A stretch of DNA of 64,000 nucleotides, taken from Flaccisagitta enflata (taxonomy: Eukaryota; Chaetognatha; Sagittoidea; Aphragmophora). Positions 48,128 to 60,900 of this stretch are shown piece by piece (position 1 is the stretch's first letter; every line of letters starts with the position of its first letter). The notes beneath the pieces were generated by a model, which was not told where the DNA came from, searched no databases, and worked only from the letters and a program-made list of their open reading frames with translations. Location of the stretch: contig OZ231126.1 in assembly GCA_965153355.1 (NCBI GenBank), positions 20,646,001 through 20,710,000 of the forward strand, written 5' to 3'. The position numbers and the translations under genes are program-made.

Positions 48128-48541
48128 ATATGCAGTGTCATAGTCAGTGAAGAACTGGATATTATCATAAATGATTTATAATGTGGTGGCAACATATTTC
48201 AAATAAAGTATATAGCAGTAAGAAACTGGCAGTCTGGCAAAGAAGGGCCCCACGCTACGTTGATCCGGCTCAGGGTACCACTTGAATGATGAAAAAATGT
48301 AAGATTATAAGGTTTTTCATAAATGCGTTAGCCTAACAACTGACGCACACAGCCGTTTATAGAGATGCGGGGACGTTTCTAAAGAGTTAGTGTATTTTAT
48401 TTGAAGATACTCGAGAGAATGTGAGTAAGTGATATGAGGTAAGTTATGTATTGTTAAATCTTATAAATCTAATATAATTACGGTTATAACTTTTCTTGAT
48501 TAGGTGATGAAACTGATGATTAATTCTAATGAATCATCTAT
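48128..48541. other. Intergenic DNA with a pearl-like 3' fragment
   Basis: ACACAGCCGTTTATAGAGAT then GCGGGGACGTTTCTAAAG at 48344-48383 is a worn class IV hairpin end. Nothing else recognised. Confidence 0.5.
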
Positions 48542-48789
48542 TTTTTAGTCGCGTGCACGCAACTCCACAACCCGCTATGTCCGTCGGTCCGTCGGTCGGT
48601 CGGTCCGTCCGTACGTCGGTCTGTCACACTTAGCTTTTTTTTGCCGTTTTACATCATTTTAAGTCATTTTAAGTTATTTAAATTCATTTTAAGTCAATTT
48701 ACATTAAGTCTTTAAGTCTTTTGGTCTTTTAGTCTTTTAGTCTTATGGTTTTAACAACCGCACGCGACTTGTAACTCGATGACCTTGTT
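48542..48789 (-). mobile_element. Pearl/HINE-like element, AAGTCATTTT-core, class II
   Basis: AGTCGCGTGCACGCAACT hairpin end, (GGTC/GTCC)n, AAGTCATTTTAAGT and TTTAGTCTTT core, CGCACGCGACTTG, and GATGACCTTGTTT. AGTCGCGTGC pairs 10/10 with GCACGCGACT. Confidence 0.87.
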
Positions 48790-49430
48790 TCTTTCGCAAC
48801 TAGTCTAAGCACATTGATTGCTGATTTTGCATTCTCACTTGAAATTTAGTAAATATTAAAACTTATTTCAAAATTGATATTTGAACATATTTTGATACAG
48901 TGACTATTGTAAGGTGTGGCAGTATTGATACTGCGTTACTGAGTGAATGCTCTACTCGAGTATTTCCGTCCCTTCCCCCCCCCCCCGTTTGCAACCGCGT
49001 CGCAACCCCGGGTAACTTGTTCATTTGCACTATGTCATCAGTTCCCCCGCACCAGTAAACGTGGTACAAGCTTGGCTCTGGCTATCAAAACATCAGTGAC
49101 TCACTTATACCTTGTCTAAAAGAATTGCATCATAACAATGAAAATATTAAAAAGTCATGTTTAATTGAACAGTAACATAGAACCAACCGCATTTGTTGTA
49201 CATTCCGCAGCAGTAATTGAACAGTATTACAACATGATCGTGTATATGTCGATAAATGAATCCTAACAGGCGCATGTTGTGGCAGCAAGCCAGCAACTTG
49301 TAACATTACAGGCGGACTAGGTATACGTTTGTCGAAAAGATTACACAGCTGAGTCTTTACTGGAAACTTTCCGGAAACTTTTGCAAGGCTATCCTTTAAA
49401 AAGTCATTACCACAAATTGCCCATTGGACG
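48790..49430. other. Intergenic DNA
   Basis: Nothing recognised. Confidence 0.5.
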
Positions 49431-49432
49431 GC

Positions 49433-49434
49433 CG

Positions 49435-49516
<82 letters not shown>

Positions 49517-49556
49517 GGTTGTTGTTGTGGTTGTTGTGGTTGTTGTTGTTGTTGTT
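49433..49556. repeat. (GTT)n microsatellite
   Basis: A TTG trinucleotide array, perfect for about 80 bp and then with GTGG variants. Confidence 0.97.
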
Positions 49557-49777
49557 ATCATTGGTGCTATTATTGTGGTCGATGGTAGTTCAGATGACCA
49601 TGGTGATAGAAAAATAAGTCTCGAAAATTGCGATCCGGCGAATCCTGGGATGTGATGGTATTAATATACAACAAGGAGTGGTCGGGATGCCATGAAGATT
49701 TAAGGTTGATGTCAGTCTTGAAAATATTATTTCAGGGAAGAATTTTGAAATATACATTTCTATGAAAAAAATATCAG

Positions 49778-49973
49778 TTTTTAGTCGCGTGCTACGCGAC
49801 TCTACGCCCTGCTATGTTGGTCCGTCGGTTGGTTGGTCGGTCCCCTTTTTACTTTTTCGGCGTTTTTGAGCTTCATGAGCCTACTGCTCCTGCCCAAATG
49901 CTCTGGTGACTATTTCCAGCACTGCTCCTGCCCACCCGCATGCGACTAGGGTAGCCGTGTATCCGGCCTTGTT
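49778..49973 (-). mobile_element. Pearl/HINE-like element, class II
   Basis: AGTCGCGTGCTACGCGACT, (GGTC/GGTT)n, two CTCCTGCCCA units, GCATGCGACTAGG, and GTGTATCCGGCCTTGTTC. It is close to the copy at 3091-3326. The ends pair 9/10. Confidence 0.87.
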
Positions 49974-50041
49974 CCATGAAAAATTATTTTTTTTTATGAA
50001 AAAAAATATTAGTTTTTTTTACAAATTTTTGTAAAATCATG

Positions 50042-50137
50042 TTCGTCCGTCCGTCAGTCGAGTCGAAAAGTGGGAAAACGCGCATTTCCGCCCCTGCCCA
50101 CCCGTCCGCAACTGGTGGCCGTGTATCCGGCCTTGTT
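50042..50137 (-). mobile_element. Pearl/HINE-like element, truncated
   Basis: GTCCGTCCGTCAGTCGAGTC, GAAAAGTGGGAAAACGCGCA, GTCCGCAACTGG, and GTATCCGGCCTTGTTA. It lacks the hairpin end. Confidence 0.8.
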
Positions 50138-50665
50138 ATTCATCTTGTGAGAAAGATGAAGGTCAGAGGGGAAAAGGGGGAAAAGGAGGAGACGGCGCCG
50201 CGTTTCGAGATGGAGCCAGAGAAGCAAGAGGAGAAACAACTAGATGGACGGAATGGGCAGCAGGGACCAAAATTTAGTAGCGCGGCACGACAATCCAGGC
50301 AATAACCACTTCATAATGAATAAAAGGCACGACCACGGGCTCAGTTTTTTGTCCATATTGTTTCTTTCGTTGTTGCAGCATGCTGGTACGATTTTTGTCA
50401 ACTTTACACCTTGAGGTCCCCAGAACATTTCACTTAATTGGGTCTTTGGATAGCTGGATACTGTGATATAAGTAGGGCAGATAGACAGCCACACATACAG
50501 AACGTCTAATTTCCGCCATCACCGCGGTGCACAGACGTCCAATCTCCACCACCAACGATGTCAGATTTCCGCCAACTGTTGCCGAGTTTCGCATCCATTT
50601 ACATCGAGTTTCCTACACTGCCTATGTTTGACGTCTTCGTTCCCCAATATCGCCGGATTTTCACT
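50138..50665. other. Intergenic DNA
   Basis: Open frames of 61-93 codons have no domain. ATTTCCGCCA/TCTCCACCA words repeat three times near 50510-50570. Confidence 0.45.
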
Positions 50666-50671
50666 ACTTAT

Positions 50672-50771
50672 AAGAGAGAGAGAGCGCAAGAGAGCGAGCG
50701 AGAGAGTGAGAGAGAGCGAGCGAGAGAGTGAGAGAGAGCGAGAGAGAGAGCGAGATAGAGCGGAGAGACGT

Positions 50772-50807
<36 letters not shown>

Positions 50808-50811
50808 CAGC

Positions 50812-50846
<35 letters not shown>

Positions 50847-50912
50847 TCAGCAACTTGGCAAATTAGTTGCGTAAAAATTATAAGAGAGAGAGACGGACGT
50901 AAGAGAAACGGC

Positions 50913-51003
<91 letters not shown>
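50672..51003. repeat. (GA)n and (CA)n microsatellite cluster
   Basis: (GAGC)-interrupted GA at 50672-50765, two CA arrays at 50776-50843, and a long GA array at 50917-51003. Confidence 0.96.
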
Positions 51004-51006
<3 letters not shown>

Positions 51007-51129
51007 CGGCAGATAGCCAGACACTGACTGATAGAGCCAGACAGATAGACAGTGGCCGTGAATCGACCAACGCAACACGTGCAACTTTAGTTGAATTTGT
51101 TAATGAAATATGTTATGGATTACGTCACT

Positions 51130-51435
51130 TAAAGCGCCCCAAACTTCGACTATAGCTCTCACCAATCTACCACAGTCGAGGCTTGGTAAGAAAATATTCC
51201 ATGCAAAATTTTTGGCCTCTGAGATAGCAGGAACCTTTGTTAGGGTGACAATGAAATTTCCATGGAAATCTATGGCAGAGACAAAATTTGCATAATAGAA
51301 ATACTGATTTCAATGCTAATTCAATACAAACTTCAACCTCACCCTAACGAAGGTTCCTGCTATCTCAGAGGCCTAAAATTTTGCATGGAATGTTTTTTTA
51401 CCAAGCCTCAACTGTGGTAAGATTGGGGCGCTTTA
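51130..51435. mobile_element. Foldback element 1
   Basis: TTAAAGCGCCCCAA at the left and TTGGGGCGCTTTAA at the right. The arms of about 130 bp contain CCACAGTCGAGGCTTGGTAA, ATTCCATGCAAAATTTT and CTCTGAGATAGCAGGAACCT, each recurring inverted. The spacer is about 70 bp. Confidence 0.88.
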
Positions 51436-51844
51436 ATGGATCTTAGGAACCGCCAGGACGTTTTGTGGATCACTCCAAGTTTCTCTTCAGTTTGGCACAG
51501 TCCAGTTGTCCTCGAATCAAGACCCAATCATTAAAGATGTTTCATCTGGCACTTTTTGAAAAAAATTGTTTTTTGTAAAAAATGTGTTGCATATGCAAAA
51601 CATGTACGTTGCGTATGCAATACATGTATGTTGCGTAATGCGTATGCAACATATGTACATTGCACATGCAACATACATGTGTTGCATATGCAACACATTT
51701 TTTACAAAAAACAATTTTTTCATATAGTGCCAGATGAAATATTTTTTAATGGTTGGGTCTTGATTCAAGGACGACTGGACTGTGCCAAACTGAAGAGAAA
51801 CGTGGAGTGATCCCCAAAACGTCCTGGCGGTTCCTAAGATCCAT
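51436..51844. mobile_element. Foldback element 2, abutting the first
   Basis: ATGGATCTTAGGAACCGCCA at the left and its exact inverse at the right end. The ~170-bp arms include GTTTGGCACAGTCCAGTTGT and GCATATGCAA-type words. The centre (51590-51690) is a run of TTGCATATGCAA/TACATGT palindromes. It sits at the very edge of foldback 1 and may have inserted at a TA within its terminus. Confidence 0.86.
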
Positions 51845-52487
51845 AGTGGCTATCTTTGCCATAAGACAAGATAAAACAGAATACACGGTCAATTTGAAGT
51901 CGCTTTATGGTGGGCAGGGGAGTAATGCGGGTGGGTAGAGGCAGTAAGTAGGCGGGGCTTGGCAGGATTAGTTATGCTCAAAAATCTCCATTTCAGCCAA
52001 TTTCATGTCATCCTAAATTTCGCTTTGCCAAACTTTAGACGCATGGATACAGACGCTTTCAGAATGTATGAACGGACAGACTTCTGTATCCTTATTGAGG
52101 AGATGCAGAGACGCTGGTCAAAAGCATTTGCAAACAACTCATAACTGGCCACCCTACAGAGATATAGCAAACTGAGAAAAAAGAGAAAGTACCTGGTGGT
52201 ACCTGATAACCAGCAGTCCCCCTGAGTAGACTTTGCGGAAATCCATCTATATGAAAAAACATACTTGTCAAAAATTTTCAAGTTGTAATACTGCTTCAAA
52301 ATCAAACTAGGATATGTATTTTTGGATTATTAAACTCTCAGTAAGACAAAAAAAAATATCCCTCTTTATACCCAAACTGTAATAACGTGGTCAAATAAGA
52401 ATTAATTCTAAAAAAATCAGCTAAAACATGCTTATATGATTTCTTTAATACTCATGAAAACAAAAATTAATCAATAAGGGTAACTTT
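51845..52487. other. Intergenic DNA with element ends
   Basis: ACTGGCCACCCTAC at about 52147 matches the hAT-like tip TAGGGTGGCC (inverted) of 31244, and GGTGGGCAGGGG near 51912 is a pearl-like trace. No partner ends found. No gene. Confidence 0.45.
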
Positions 52488-52864
52488 GATGGAAAAAAAG
52501 TATTCACATGGGTATCACATATGGTTGTTTTTAATGATATAAAAACGGAAATTTTCGAAACCATTGGACGTTTCGTCTTTCAGCCGTGACAGTAATGAGC
52601 AAGAGAGAGATATAAGTGAAAACATAGGATGATAGGAAGAGAGGAAGAGAGGAAGAAGAAGAAGCACACTACTATCAACAAAAGCCCGGTGGTAAGAACC
52701 ACTAAGAGGGATAATCCCTGGCCCCTACCCCACGAACAACGGTGCGGCAGATGAGGATTACTGTCACGGCTGAAAGACGAAACGTCCAATGGTTTCGAAA
52801 ATTTCCGTTTTTATATCATTAAAAACAACCATATGTGATACCCATGTGAATACTTTTTTTCCAT
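52488..52864. mobile_element. Hairpin element with ~108-bp nearly perfect arms
   Basis: The left arm (52488-52596) and right arm (52758-52864) are almost exact inverse complements, including GTATCACATATGGTTGTTTT and GGACGTTTCGTCTTTCAGCC. The 161-bp loop is purine-rich (GAGAGGAAGAG). Near-identity of the arms argues for recent origin or gene conversion. Confidence 0.88.
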
Positions 52865-52899
52865 CATTATCACTCCATATGTGCAATGTCACTGAACAA

Positions 52900-53690
52900 T
52901 CAAGGGTAACTTTAAAAAAAGTCCTTGTGACGCCATGGTCAAATAAGGCCAAATTTTAAAGTAGCAACCTAAATTCTTATTTCATATAAATTCTGCTCTG
53001 AATAATCTATGAATAATCTATTTTCAGTAGGGTGGCCTAAAGTGGGCTCATAGTCAAATCTCAAGATATTCTTGGAGAAAATGAGACCATATCCCATATA
53101 CATCAGGGATTTCAGACTGAGATGAAATGCTCTCTCCTTCTTTCAAATCCGCTGTGTCATAGTCATCGTCATTGTCAAATATTGTGAGATTCACTCTACA
53201 TAGTGACAATCAGGACACATCATTGCCCGGTCGGGCTTGTGATATACCTTCATCACTAGTTGTTTCTCATGGATTGTATACAGGCCAGTAGTTTATATTC
53301 TACCACTTTTTTTATATGATCATACTACTTCCAATGCATTTCTATGTTTCTTAGGCATTACCAAGTCTTATCAATAGTTCAAAAACAATCAGCTAAAACA
53401 TGCTTATATGATTTTTTATATTATGAAACTTGAGTCTACACTAATAAATATTTATACATATATATGAAAGTTGGATAACTTTAAAAAAAGTCCTTGTGAC
53501 GCCATGGTCAATTAAGGACTAATTTTAAAGAAGTAGCCTAAATTCTCTTGACTCTAAACAAATATATATTTATACATATATATATGAAACTTGGATAACT
53601 TTAAAAAAAGTCCTTGTGACGCCATGGTCAATTAAGGACTAATTTTAAAGTAGTAGCCTAAATTCTAATCTCAGATGAATTCTTCTCTTA
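52900..53690. repeat. Dispersed direct repeats, three copies of a ~75-bp unit
   Basis: TAACTTTAAAAAAAGTCCTT plus GTGACGCCATGGTCAA begins near 52905, 53476 and 53597. ATCAGCTAAAACATGCTTAT also recurs near 52418 and 53388. TAGGGTGGCC at 53029 is a solo hAT-like tip. No gene. Confidence 0.8.
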
Positions 53691-54325
53691 GATATCCATA
53701 AACTATCTATTTGCTAAAGAATTCATTATATACTGCATGTATAATTATACATTTTTGAAAATTGTTCAACATATGTTCAACATAAGTTCAACATATGTTG
53801 AACATATATTTAATTTATCACAAATTATTTGGACAATGACTGATAGATCTATTCTGCAGTCAACCCACATTGTCTAGTTGTCTCTCTTGTTCTGGACTGG
53901 AGAAATACAAGTTTGTAGTAATGTTCTTAGATTCAGTAATCTGCCAGTAAATGAATTATCTAGAAGATGATAAGATATCCATAAAGAGGTAACTATCAAT
54001 TCCAGAAATTGGCAGCTAAAAAATGAACAAATTCTTTTTAGACAACGCGAGCAACGAAGGGAGTAAATGAAGGAGGCAAGGAAGTGGGGAAGAAGTATGT
54101 TCTAGATGTAGATTGAGCAAGGCTTGAGACTCAGCACAACTTTTTGTCCGCGACCTAATATCATTCCGACGCGGACTATAATTCAAGGCGGGTGGGTGTC
54201 GTCATCATCGTTGTTGTCATCGTCATTGTCGTCGTTGTTGTTATGGATTTTATAAATGGATAACTTTTTTATGCTTTGACCGATTTGGTTCATATTTGGT
54301 GCGAAGTTGAACTAGGGTAAGGCGC
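53691..54325. other. AT-rich intergenic DNA
   Basis: AACATATGTTGAACATATG palindromic words at 53760-53810 and a GTC-rich patch at 54195-54240. A stray unit of the ~150-bp repeat found at 55031 lies at about 54255-54320. Confidence 0.5.
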
Positions 54326-54333
54326 TTTACATC

Positions 54334-54966
<633 letters not shown>

Positions 54967-55030
54967 TTTACATCCTATCCGATTTTTGTGATCTAACCAA
55001 CCCAACCGGCCTAACCAGCCTACCGGCCTG

Positions 55031-55565
55031 TGAGTGAAAACGTGCATAACTTTGGCATTTTTTAGCCTATTTGGTTTAAACTTGGTGTGGAGTCTCTAAA
55101 TGGAAGAACTCAACATATGCTCACTATTTATCCTGTCAAACAAGTTTACCACCCAACCAGCCTACCAGCCTAAAGTGAAAAATATGCATATCTTTAGCAT
55201 TTTTCAACCAATTTGGTTGAAATTTAGTATGGAGTCTCAAAATGGAAGGACTCAACACATGTATGTGATTTATTTATGTTTGAGCATGCTATCCAGCCAA
55301 ACCGACCTACCACCCAACCAGCTTACCAGCCTAAAAGTGAAAAACTTGCATAAATTGGACATTTTCCCACCAATTTGGTTGAAACTTGATACGGAGTCTC
55401 TAAATGGAAGAACTCAACATATGCACACTGTTTATCCAAACCAGCCTACCACCCAACCACGGTATTAGCCTTAAAGTGAAAAACGTGCATAACTTTGCCA
55501 TTTTTCAACCGATTTGCATGAAACTTTGTATTGAGGCTCTGAATGTAAAGACTTATAGTTTTAGC
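55031..55565. repeat. ~140-160-bp tandem repeat, 4 copies
   Basis: Units begin AAGTGAAAAACGTGCATAAC near 55034, 55173, 55335 and 55475. Each contains CAATTTGGTTGAAAC and GAGTCTCTAAATGGAAGAAC. The 122-codon plus frame here is the repeat read through, not a gene. Confidence 0.88.
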
Positions 55566-55584
55566 GAACTTACAGGGTTAGCGA

Positions 55585-57717
55585 TCTTGTGGTAAAATTC
55601 TTTTATTTGCTTATTCAAAAACAATCCTTTCGACGAAGCTTTTGGAATTTGGATATGGAGGAGTCTGTCATTTTCCCCACGTCCTCACCACGCACGAAAA
55701 ACGATAGACAAGGAAAAAGTCAAGGAAAAGCGGGGCTGACGACGCATTGCCCGGAAGTCTCGTGACTGAGCTCATCGAAGCCTCGAGTGGGCACATCGAC
55801 AAGATCTTGAAGGAGGTCAACGCTTTGATCGCTGTCGAGACCAACGCTAAGCGCAAAGAGCAACTGAACCATATCTGATTCACCGCCCTCAAGGAACAAG
55901 CCAACTTTCGCTTACTTGCGCGTCACGTACGAGTGGCCACGCCAAAAAACATTCTCAACGTCTCCGAAGTGGACGACACCTTTGACAATTGGGATGGATC
56001 TCATTGAAGGAAAGAATTTTGGGGGCTGCCGGAACAATTAGGGGCCAAGTTGGCAAGAGAATTGCCAGTGCGGGCCAGCGTATGTTTGAGGGCTACAAAT
56101 TTTCGGGGATGATGCATATACATGGAGCGACCGGAAATCGTGCATCTCGGTCACTGTCGTTACAACGCTGGCGACCAGCAGTTCTTCTGCAACATGGTGA
56201 TCAGTCTTCTTCAGCTTCCCGACACTCCCGACTGCGTGTTCGTCAATATGCTGTCCCTTGACCCGGACACCAACAACGTCGCTGAGCGCAATCAAAGATT
56301 TTCATTTCCCACGGAAGGCATCATTGACACATTGATTCCGCTACTCAAGAGCGCCGAATGTAAATGGACTCTGACGGAATGGCGTTGTCTGGCCGAGGCT
56401 GCCGCTGAGGAAGCAGGTGCGAGAAAGGTCCTGCGTGTGAAAGGAGTGCCCACGGATGATGTCGAAACTGGGAGCTTCGACGGCGATTCCCTTTCTCTGT
56501 CAGTATCTAATCCTCCGACGGCTCTTCAACCGCCTATGGCTTCCACTACCTCTCAACAAGAAACTCCAGTCATTCTTGAAGGAAAGCGACGTCGAAAATC
56601 TTGAATGCCTCGAGTTTATTTGCGGGAAGTGATGGATGACGACGATGATAACGACTTATTGGCAGGTGACAATGCCGAAGGCGACGCAAACAAATTCATC
56701 TTTGAAAAGAAGCAAAAAGAGCGGGAAGAGGATGCGGATTTCCGTCCTGGCGACACTCATGGGAAACGCAGCGAGATGCCACTGCCGACTATCAATCCTG
56801 AGGACATTTTGGGCAAATGCTGTTTTTGCGCCGAATGTCTTCATTACGAGCAAATTTTCTCACACATGGCGAAAAACACCCCGACGATGTAGTTTGAAGA
56901 CTCGTCTGTCCTTTGTGCGGTGTCATGCCCAATACATTGTCTTTAGAGAGACATGTTCAGTTGCGACATTTGGAGTTCTCTGAGCGTTCTATTTTTGGCG
57001 GTTGTATGCTCCTTGTGTCCACATGTTTTCTCTCGGCAAGAGTTTCTCGATGAGCACATTGTTGAAAAACACAAACCGGAGCAGAAAAACGTCGCCTGCG
57101 ACAAGTGTGACCTCAAATTTGCTTCGGAACGACTTCGCAATAAACACAAAGAAAAACAACACTTGATGCAAAATGGGGACGGGTCAACAACGCCAAAGAC
57201 TGCGAAAAAGGATCACGTTTGCCATATTTGCGCCGTGGGTTACCGAAACAAGACTATGCTTGAAAATCATTTAATCATGATTCATGAGACTCAACCAAAG
57301 AATGTCAAGTACCCTGGATGCCCAAAAGTTTTTTCATTGAAGAAAAATTTGAAGAACCACATGACAACGCACACTGAAGTTTTTTTGGGAATGTGAAGTT
57401 TGTAAGAAGTGTTTTAAAACGACAAGAAACTTGGAGCAACAATGTCACAACCCTCCTGCAAATTCTGTGACAAAAAGTTCCCCTTCACTTCCTCTCGGAA
57501 TAACCACATGAAAACTGTACATAGGGACCAAGTGGCATCTGTTGCCCATACCGATTATGACGGCGGCAATGATGATGAGGATGAAGAAGAATTCTAGCTA
57601 GTCTAGCTATACGACCCAAAACATGCCATTATTAGTAGTATTTGAATCCGTCTCTTTCAAGAATTCCATCTGCAAACAATATTATTGCTTTGTCAGGTCC
57701 CATTTTACCACAAGATT
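55585..57717. mobile_element. Possible DNA transposon bounded by 15-bp inverted repeats
   Basis: ATCTTGTGGTAAAAT at 55585-55599 is the exact inverse complement of 57703-57717. The unit between carries the broken zinc-finger frames. No target duplication is visible. Related GATCTTGTGGTCATAGC occurs twice in tandem at 57845-57878, so the true end may lie further out. Confidence 0.5.
55654..57600 (+). pseudogene. Broken C2H2 zinc-finger protein coding unit, possibly transposon-borne
   Basis: About 1.9 kb with gene-like composition, GC-richer than its flanks, but split over three frames by stops and frameshifts. In order: from about 55740 DDALPGSLVTELIEASSGH and HIDKILKEVNALIAVE, a TGA, then FTALKEQANFRLLARHVRVA and FDNWDGS to a stop. 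The longest open part is 56122-56604 (160 codons), with the unfamiliar GHCRYNAGDQQFFCNMVIS and TEGIIDTLIPLLKSAE and a basic end GKRRRKS. It is followed at once by an acidic frame (56605-56892, DDDDDND). Zinc fingers follow: CSLCPHVFSRQEF-12-H type (about 57010), CDKCDLKFASERLRNKH (57100), CHICAVGYRNKTMLENH (57220), a variant finger near 57315, then, after another frameshift, SCKFCDKKFPFTSSRNNH at about 57450, and an acidic tail. The N-terminal half is not recognised. No introns are obvious. ATCTTGTGGTAAAAT at 55585 and its inverse at 57703 flank the unit. Confidence 0.75.
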
Positions 57718-57990
57718 GAGATTTAACGCCTCATAAATCGATATGTTGATTTATGTTGGATCTTTTCATTTTATCTGAATTGTCGAAAATGACCAGTATA
57801 TCACTCATTTTTCTTTTGTTTTTTGCTCTTTAGAAAAAAAAAAAGATCTTGTGGTCATAGCGATCTTGTGGTCATAGCGATTTTATGGAATTGCTGATCT
57901 TTCACCCCCCCCTCCGTCACGGACCCAGATACTGTTCAGATTTTTCAAAGTGTGTTTAAGCGTTAACTTTGAATAATTTTGCAACACATA
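57718..57990. other. Intergenic DNA with two 17-bp direct repeats
   Basis: GATCTTGTGGTCATAGC at 57845-57861 and 57862-57878, related to the flank of the zinc-finger unit. This is also the 3' flank of the minus-strand gene below. Confidence 0.6.
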
Positions 57991-60900
57991 TCAGTTTTCA
58001 TCAATGATTCCAAGGTTTCCTTTTTTAATTTCACTCAGGACAGGTAGGTTCTTTGGTTCATCTTCTCCTTCTAGCCGGACAGTGAACATAAGAGATTTTC
58101 TTTGGGAATCAGCAATGTTTAGGATTCTTCCATACACCCATGTTGGTTCATTCTCAATTATTTGCTTGAAACAAATCTTTTGGCAAATGAGCTGTGAGGG
58201 ATCTGCTTGATATGATGGGAGCTTGTCACGGGTATCTTTAACCATCTTTTTCTTGTCATTTTCTGCGCATTTCCTTTGGATTTGTCGGACAACACTGTCA
58301 GCCTCAGATGTAACATCAAGTGGTAATTCGTTACTACTGTCTTTTGGTGCTGTGAATAAATATGGATTTTGTTCAAAGAGAGAGTGAAGATGCTGCTTTT
58401 TCTGCTGTAAGTTGAATGGTTTTTTGTTTTTGGTTTTCAAGAAGATGTCTTTATCGGATGATTCTGCCTTGCAAACATTGTGGTAGTAATCAATGAGTAG
58501 GTTGATTGCTGATAACCTTTTGTTGTCGGAGTCCAAACTTTCAAGCTTATCATCTACTTCCTCAGGTAACCAAATGTTACCAAATTCTGAGCACCAATGT
58601 TTGGTTATTTCCAGATTACGGCGACCCTGATTCTCTTCCTTTTCTCTTTTTGATGCTAATTGTTTTTCTTTTTTTTCTTTCAAACCTTCCCTGTAAATCT
58701 TTTCCATTTCTTTTACTTGATCACCTCGTTTCTTAACTGATTGCCGAGCATCCTGCATGATTTTTGACTTTTTTTCAGAATCCATTTTATTCAAAAAGTT
58801 TGAAACAGGTTTATTTCGCATCATTTTAACCTTAGTTTCAAGATTTGCTGATGACAAACGAGGAGCAACTTCTTTTATGAGTCTCATCAATGCAAAATCT
58901 GACTCACCCCCTTGGTTTGTGGTTGGCACACTCAAAGTAGCCTCTCTGAAATCTGGATCCGAAGCTAAATCTTTGTATTCGAGAAGATATTCAACTTGAT
59001 TCTTCATGGTATAAAGAGCAGCTTGAGCAAGAACTTGGACAACTGACCCAACTTGTACCTTGAAGATATCATCTTGAGGAATAAGGTCCATGATTTGCTT
59101 GCAAGTCTTTTCGTCGATAAAACCCTTGTCAAAACAGGTTTTTCCTTGAACCAGAGGTAATCCATCAAAGGACAGTTGACTGAGAAATTCCTTCAATTTA
59201 GATAGGATGGGTATCATATCCAATATGTGAACTTTTTTCTTGACATAAGAGCCATCTTGTACACAACCATGTAGTGATTTCCACAGCGGGTTTGTAATCT
59301 TAAGAAAATAAAGCGCAACTGCAGCTAGCTGGTATAGGCACATTAGGGAGCGTAAATCAAAGTTGATGGACTTGTAAATCAAAGAGGAATCCTCATTGTC
59401 AAAGAACTCAAGCAAAGGCTCTTTTAGTTTGAACACTTGCTCCCCTGCTTTGAGTACTACTCCAGCCCTTGCATGTTCGACAGTGGTCACATTGCCTGAT
59501 ATCTTCCTATCAACTCGAAAAGCATTCCACATCTCCACAAACTTCCACCCTTGCTCAGAGTGATGTGAATGAAGGGTCTTAGACAAATTTGTCACAAGTC
59601 TTTTGATTGCTGGCACCTCCCCGGGGAAGGCAAAAGGGTTCTTTTCAGCAGACTGATTCTCTTCCTCAAGTGCAGTCAGGAACTTCATTTGCGAGTCAGC
59701 TAGAATAGTTTGTAGTGAATAGATGAAATAAAGTGAAAGATTTTTGTCACATGCTCACAACTGTGACCCGCTCTGTCAGTCAGTCAGTCTCTTTGTCCAT
59801 CCCAAACACTATTCTTTTTTGTGGGTCATTTTTAAGTCATTTTAAGTTATTTTAAGTCATTTAAGTCATCCTTTGTCATTTTTGTCACTTAAGTCAATTT
59901 TGATCATCTTTTGTCATAAGTCATCTTATGTCAGTTTAAGTCATTTTGAGTCATTCTAAGTCATCATAAGTCAATTTTAGTCGCATGTACATGACTCTAC
60001 AACCTACTTTGTTGGTCGGTTTGTCAGAGTCCATCGGTCGGTCATTAACGCTTAACTTTTTTTTGTCGTTTTACGTTATTTCAAGCCATTCTAAATTATT
60101 TGAAGTCATCTTAAGTCATTTTAGGTCATTTTCAGTCATCTTATGTCATTATAAGTTGTTTTAAGTCATTCAAAGTCTTTCTAAGTCATTCTAAGTTATT
60201 TTTTGGCTTTTATATATTTGGTATATTTATATCATTTTAAGTCATTTTAAGTTATTTCAAGTCATCTCAAGTCATTTAAAGTCATTATTAATCATTCTAA
60301 GCCACTTTTAATCATTTTTTTTCTCTGCAAGGTCTGGTTTAAGTCTGGTTGAGGTCTGGCTTATGTTTGGTTTAAGTATGGTTTGAGTTTAGTTTAGGTC
60401 TGGTTTCAGTCTGTTTCTGGTCTGATTTACTTCTGGTTTAAGTCAGATTTAAGTCTGGTTTAACTCTGGTTTCAGTCCGGTTTATGTCTGGTTTAAGTCT
60501 GGTTTAAGTTTGGTTTAGGTTAAGTTTAGGTCTGTTTTAGGTCTGGTTTAAGTCTGGTTTAAGTCTGGTTTAAGTCTGGTTTAAGTTGGGTTAAAGTGTA
60601 GTCTAAGTCTGGTTAAGGTCTAGTTTAAGTTTGGTTTAAGTTCAACCTGGTTTAGGCCTCTTGGGTCTGGTTTAAGTCTGGTTTAAGTTTGGTTAAAGTA
60701 TGGTTTAAGCTTGGTTTAGGTCTGGTTTAAGTCTGGTTTAGTAATTTTTGAAATGATTTAGTTGATGGAGTTGATCAAGCTGACCAAATCACATGAGTCA
60801 CAAAATTTTTCAAGTGATCCATGCCGCCTGTACTGCCACAAGTTAAGTTGTTTAATTTGATTTTATTGATTAAATTGATTTTATTGATCATGCTGATTAA

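Noticed and set aside
52147-53038. A single hAT-like element bounded by CCACCCTA at 52147 and TAGGGTGG at 53029
   Set aside because: The tips point the wrong way (outward ends), so they are separate solo ends.
55100-55595. 122- and 63-codon frames with NGRTQHM/MEELNIC motifs
   Set aside because: They are read-through of the ~150-bp tandem repeat.
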